Shown one piece after another: positions 59,535 to 64,000 of a stretch of DNA of 64,000 nucleotides. Source of the stretch: Amphirosellinia nigrospora (taxonomy: Eukaryota; Ascomycota; Sordariomycetes; Xylariales; Xylariaceae); NCBI GenBank assembly GCA_004123355.1, contig SCHM01000003.1, positions 1,488,001-1,552,000 on the forward strand, given 5' to 3'. Below the pieces are notes generated by a model, which was given only the letters and a program-made list of their open reading frames with translations, ran no database searches and was not told the origin of the DNA. Positions within the stretch are counted from its first letter, which is position 1, and each line of letters begins with the position of its first letter. Made by a program: the position numbers and the translations under genes.

Positions 59535-60756
59535 GGCGGTATATTAAAATAAATATAAGATATTGCGGGAGAACTTCGCAGTACTAGGGCATATGATTAG
59601 TTGGGAAGAGTGCGCTGTGGTGGTTCTTGAGTGGTATAGGTTTGGGTACCAGAGGCAAAGTTTCCTGTCGCAACTTTTGGATTTAATCGTGATGACGATA
59701 AGATTGATTCCGATCTGCTCCGGAGACTGCCCGATGACGGCCGGGAACCAGGCATGGCATCGTTGATAGGATATTCCTGTTTAACTTCATACCAATTATA
59801 TTATGCTTTATGCTCTTTTCCTTAGTGGGTTATAAGATAAGATCTAGGTAGGTACCTACTACCTAAGGTAGGTCACTGAGGTCCTTTTATTACCTAATCA
59901 CAAGACCATCTCCACGCCCTCGTTTTGATTGCAGAGAGAGACAAAGAATATTTTAACGTACAGGGAACTTATTGGTAGCATTGACACAATAATTACTACG
60001 AATCTCACCATAGCCCCAGCAACTATGCCAAGGTCGACTAAGGTCGTTCAGTTTCTTGGTACGCAGGTAAGGAGTATAAAAGGCGTAGCGTAATTATAAG
60101 TAAGCATACACCGCATCGCGGGCTACCGTAACATTTGCTACCAATGCGAGTGCTTACAGTCTTGTAGCTATTTATATTTACCAGTTTTCAGTCTCAATGG
60201 ATCTGTGGTTACACAAGAATCAATACACTCTCCACCTAACACCCTTAGAAGTACCTAACCTACTCAATCATACCCCAAAATACCACACCACCACTGTCTT
60301 CCACATCGGTCCGTCATCAACATGTCTGACATATGACGAAAGAGAGTGCTGGCCGAGGCGGTTAGCCCCGTGAGCCCCTTACTCCTTTATATACGTAAAT
60401 CTACCCCTATTGATTAGTGATACCATGGTACCACTCGCACGATTCAAAGACGATCCGCCAGTCAACCTCGTATTATGCAACCCTTCGTTCCAGGCCGGAA
60501 GGCCATCGGATGATCTCCAACCGCCCCCAGCCCAGTCATTCTAGGGTATGACTCCTACCAAGGGAGGCTACACCTTTCGTTATCGTATTACCGGACGATT
60601 TAAGTTGGGTAGGCAGTTTAGGAACTACCCAACTTCAGACGCAAGACGCTTCTTATAGAATAATAAGGTCAACACGAAATAGTCGTGACTCACTATGACT
60701 TATTTACTCCCGACTGTCTTACGCCGTCATGGGAATAATCCACCACTCGAATCAGG
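59535..60756. other. Intergenic between CYC3 and Clr5 gene
   Basis: Divergent promoter region. It contains a TAGGTACCTA-rich tract with a perfect 12-bp palindrome at 59,848-59,859. No gene recognised. Confidence 0.5.
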
Positions 60757-62186
60757 ATGGCTTTGAATCAAACCTCAACCCCCTGGGCTAAGGCGGACGA
60801 CTGGGATGAACACCGTGAAATAATCACCGAATTATATATTAATCGGAGGAGGAAGGTGGAAGACCTCACGCAAATCATGGCGGCGAAGTATGGGTTCCAT
60901 GCCACGTAAGTTTACAAACGTTTCGCCTTGATGAAATTCTTATTCTTACGTCATCATGTTCAGTCAGAGGATGTACAAAACGCGCTTCAAGAAATGGGGT
61001 TTGACGAAAAAAAAACCGAAACCAGCAGGAGTGGAGGGTGCCCCCTCTGTCACCGGCACAAGTGGGCAACCCATTTCTCCAACTGGGAGTGTCCAACAAA
61101 TCATGTATCACCGTTTCGTTCATACCCTCCAACGGTTCCAGAATCAATCAACAATACGGAGCATGGCGCCACCCGACTGCTACAGATTCGCCGAAGGCAC
61201 TTTTCACTTCACGCAGGCGTATCTCAACAGCATCGGGTTTCCCATTCTCGGATCTCCTATCTCTGATAAAAGCCTAGTAACTGCTGCCGCTGGCGCTGAG
61301 TGGCTCAATTGCGTAACAACCGCAAAGACCCTATTGACATTCGGTCATCTTCGGGGGCTGTGATGCTGATTGATGTGTGCTGTCACCAGTACAGGTCTCT
61401 ACTTATTTCCCAAGACCTGTCGCTTATGGCAATCACTATTTTAGCTGTTCTAAGGGTTTTGGACGACTGGCCTGGCCTTGCAAAAGCGTTCCTCGATTTC
61501 GTCTTAACGATGTCTCAGATTGTCCTTGGAACAAGTCATCCGCTGAGTATGCTATTTCGCAAATTCAAGGAGGTGGGGGTAGACCACCTAGCCTATTGCT
61601 TTGGCGCGTCGCTCCAACATTTTCTGGGCGGTATAATTCATATTATGCCACATCCTATGATGGAGTCCTACGGCAATATCTACTACGACATGTTCCACTA
61701 CATGATTATGGACACGAGCGTCGCACTCAGCGAGCTCCGGCATCTCGCATCATCGTCTCCGGCAGCGGCTCCAGGGACGACCGTACAGCGATACTAACTC
61801 AGTTGAAGATACCGCGACGATTTCAGAGCCGCATAGCCTGGCTGCATTTTTATGCAAGGCGCTATGAAGATGCTACTAAATTGACTCTGGAGATGTTGGG
61901 CGAGCCAATAGTCGACCCTCGCGTCACAGCTGGATGTTACGATTTCTTGTACGATGTTGCAGTAGCCGAGAATAAGCATGACTTGGCTCTCGACATGATA
62001 AAAAAGGCAGTAGAGTTTTCCACCGAGGCGTACGGATATGCTCATTGCACAACTACTCGCAAAATGGTGCGTTTGGAATCGTGCCTACGAAGTATGAGTC
62101 GCCTATCAGAGGCTGATAAGGTACGTTCAGAATGGGAGATGCAATTGACGGAGATGTGTGAGAAGACTCGGAGGTTGTCGCTTTAA
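60757..62186 (+). CDS. Clr5-domain protein (frame interrupted)
   Basis: N-terminal Clr5 domain. The family is named after fission-yeast Clr5, which is linked to heterochromatic silencing; in filamentous fungi the domain is common in proteins of unknown role. The start is ATG 60,757. The domain reads DDWDEHREIITELYINRRRK, EDLTQIMAAKYGFHAT, then after the intron 60,906-60,963 QRMYKTRFKKWGLTKKKPKP. The C-terminal two-thirds are helical (VLDDWPGLAKAFLDFVLTMS; RIAWLHFYARRYEDATKLTL; KKAVEFSTEAYGYAH), resembling TPR-like repeats. Breaks lie at GGGGG 61,353-61,357 and GGG 61,774-61,776; one extra G at each makes a single continuous frame to TAA 62,184. There is a basic motif after the domain and probable nuclear location. 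Confidence 0.85.
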
Positions 62187-62545
62187 GATACTTAGGCTAG
62201 AGGATCCTGTCACAGTGAGATGTCACAGTGAGAGGAGGCGGCACCACCACTAATAGAATATAACCTTTTAATTGAGTAGAGCTTACCTTATAAGCAAAAT
62301 TCTAGAATTTTATGCACTAAAACACACTTCTTCTTGTTCATATGCACCGTAGATCTGTGATATACTTTACGTCACCATTGTCGAAGCGGCGCTTCCCGAG
62401 GTCCCTTCAACATCTGGAATACGGATGACCATTTCATGACGCTTATTATTAGAACATCGTCTGTACTATCAACTTTGGCAATTGAGGCATTACGCGACTA
62501 TGTCCCTGTTGCCTTATCAATGCCAACCTCTCGTTTGTTCAAGAT
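62187..62545. other. Intergenic, short tandem repeat
   Basis: Directly after the Clr5 gene stop, TGTCACAGTGAGA occurs twice in tandem (about 62,207-62,234). Nothing else recognised. Confidence 0.5.
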
Positions 62546-64000
62546 ATGAGATCCCTCCATTTCCTCGCCCGATTCTCCGCGCGACAAATCCTTCCTAGAG
62601 CCCCGGCTGGATCCGGCACTGGCGCCGCCAATCTCCGCCGATCCATTCAACGTTTCGACATGCGCTAGGTAGGACAGCCCCGGCTCCAAGTACCGAACGA
62701 AGGCACCGTCCTCACGGCCGCGGCGAACGGTGTTCTCGGGACTGCAGCTTTCGTCAAGCTCTCTGAGAAGGACAATGGCGACACAGAGCATACTGCCGAG
62801 GAGCGCATGTTGCAAGCGTCGAGGAAGAGCTGACTAAGACCGTCGACGAGACAAGAAGGGGCCGTCGCGTTGGGCCCAGGAAACTGCCTTGTTCTTGGAT
62901 ATTTACATATGGGAACCGTTGTGCACAGGCGTCCGGTTTTGCCACCTGGTAGTCATCTTTGTGCCCGTCATATTATCAGTGCCGGCAATATGGATTGGAC
63001 GTCGCCAGCCAGACCACAAACGAGAGGTCAGGAACTCTTTGGTGGTACAATTTCCTGGTTTGGAGCATGGAGGCCGCCGGGCCTGCCTTCATCAAGGTAC
63101 GAGGCGTCCCTCTGCTGTTGTCTCTCACTCCACCTTTCTAAAGCTGACTCTTTACCTACTTGACAGCTTGGCCAATGGCCGCATCTAGAACCGATATTCC
63201 CCCACGAACTCTGCAATGTTTTGTCCAAGCTTCACTCGAACGCTCCGGCGCATTCCTCCACGCCACAAAACGAATTGTCCAGGCCGCATTTGAGCCGATC
63301 TTTCCACGAAATATTCGAAGAATTCAAGAGCAACCCCTAGGTGTCGCCCATTGCGCAAGTATACAAGGCCAAGCTGAAGCGCGACTTAGCAGTTCCGGGC
63401 GACATCGACGTCCTCGACGCTTCAGCCAACATTCGCGACAACGTCCGTCGCAACGTCAATACTGTGCTCAAGAGCACCCCGCACCGCGTACCGTCCTCGT
63501 ATGTCGCAGTTAAGGTCCTCCACCCTGGTGTTGAGCGCACAGTGAGACGCGATCTCCGTATAATGGGATTCTTCGCCTCGGCGCTGAACCTAATACCTAC
63601 GATTGAGTGGTTATCCCTTCCGACGAGGTTGCGCAGTTCGGGGAGATGATGAGGTTACAGCTCGATCTTCGCATCGAAGCAGCCAATCTCGCCAAGTTCC
63701 GGAAGAACTTCAAATCTCGCTCCACAGCCTGGTTCCCTTTCCCATACCTCGAGTTCACGACCCGAGAGGTCTTGTTAGAGGAGTTCGCCCAGGGTATTCC
63801 GCTCGCCGATTTCCTAGAGAATGGTGGCGGCGTATTTCAACAAGATATCGCCCACGAGGTCTCGATGCTTCTTACGCATGCTGCTCATTGATAATTTCGT
63901 GCATGCCGACCTACACCCAGGCAACATCATGGTTCGCTTCTACCAGACGCAGCAACCGAACCTCCGTCTCCGGAGCCACGAAGAAGCCCACCCTGGAGAG
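62546..64000 (+). CDS. ABC1/ADCK (UbiB-like) atypical kinase, mitochondrial, partial at window end
   Basis: ABC1-family protein, similar to the ADCK2-type fungal members. These are atypical ATPase/kinases of mitochondria linked to coenzyme Q and lipid handling. ATG 62,546 starts MRSLHFLARFSARQILPRAP, an Arg-rich mitochondrial presequence. Further on: GVLGTAAFVKLSEKDNGD, a membrane stretch (HLVVIFVPVILSVPAIW), and GTLWWYNFLVWSMEAAGPAFIK followed by LGQW after an intron (63,097-63,166), i.e. the KxGQ motif. Then AQVYKAKLKRDL, YVAVKVLHPGVERTVRRDLRIM, LRIEAANLAKF, LLEEFAQGIPLADFLENGGG and VHADLHPGNIM. Breaks: in-frame TAG 62,666-62,668, then near 62,830, 63,178 (one missing G), 63,205, 63,335, 63,620 and 63,870. 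The gene continues beyond 64,000. Confidence 0.88.

Noticed and set aside
62498-62815. 105-codon minus frame
   Set aside because: Antisense shadow of the ABC1 kinase presequence and N-terminal region.

Overview
This is nuclear DNA of a filamentous ascomycete (Pezizomycotina, perhaps a Sordariomycete). The evidence is short spliceosomal introns (about 50-146 nt, GTAxGT donors, CTAAC-like branch points), HET-domain and NACHT/ankyrin (NLR) genes, a GH28 polygalacturonase, a secreted sedolisin, and a large transposon block with the signature of repeat-induced point mutation (RIP).

Layout. 1-~14,980 is a nearly gene-free AT-rich isochore of nested, RIP-destroyed transposons. An old Ty1/Copia element on the + strand still shows reverse transcriptase and RNase H motifs between about 12.6 and 14.0 kb. 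A 7.4-kb LTR retrotransposon with 286/288-bp LTRs and a 5-bp target duplication (1241-8651) sits in the same A-rich block. A 1.8-kb inverted-repeat DNA element (about 9504-11333) also sits there. From ~15 kb the base composition becomes normal.

15-36 kb is an accessory-looking stretch: a 5'-truncated SesB-like hydrolase/NACHT/ankyrin NLR with a CaaX-like C-terminus, an alpha/beta hydrolase, an FHA-protein kinase with a heptad-repeat tail, an unknown acidic coiled-coil gene, an arrestin-like protein, a membrane-anchored protein of unknown function, and a HET protein. 36.7-44.9 kb holds nutrition genes: a sedolisin protease and a polygalacturonase (both intact), and an MFS sugar transporter. 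47.9-64 kb is mainly housekeeping: a Trf4/Cid14 poly(A) polymerase, a degenerate coiled-coil gene, an amidohydrolase, cytochrome c heme lyase, a Clr5-domain protein, and an ABC1/ADCK kinase that runs off the end.

The most striking global observation is that nearly every recognisable gene except the sedolisin and the polygalacturonase is broken by frameshifts. Many are explained by one missing base in a short G or C run. Because normally indispensable genes (CYC3, TRF4) are affected, consensus sequence errors are at least as likely as real pseudogenisation, so interrupted genes are annotated by their full homologous span and the break positions are noted.
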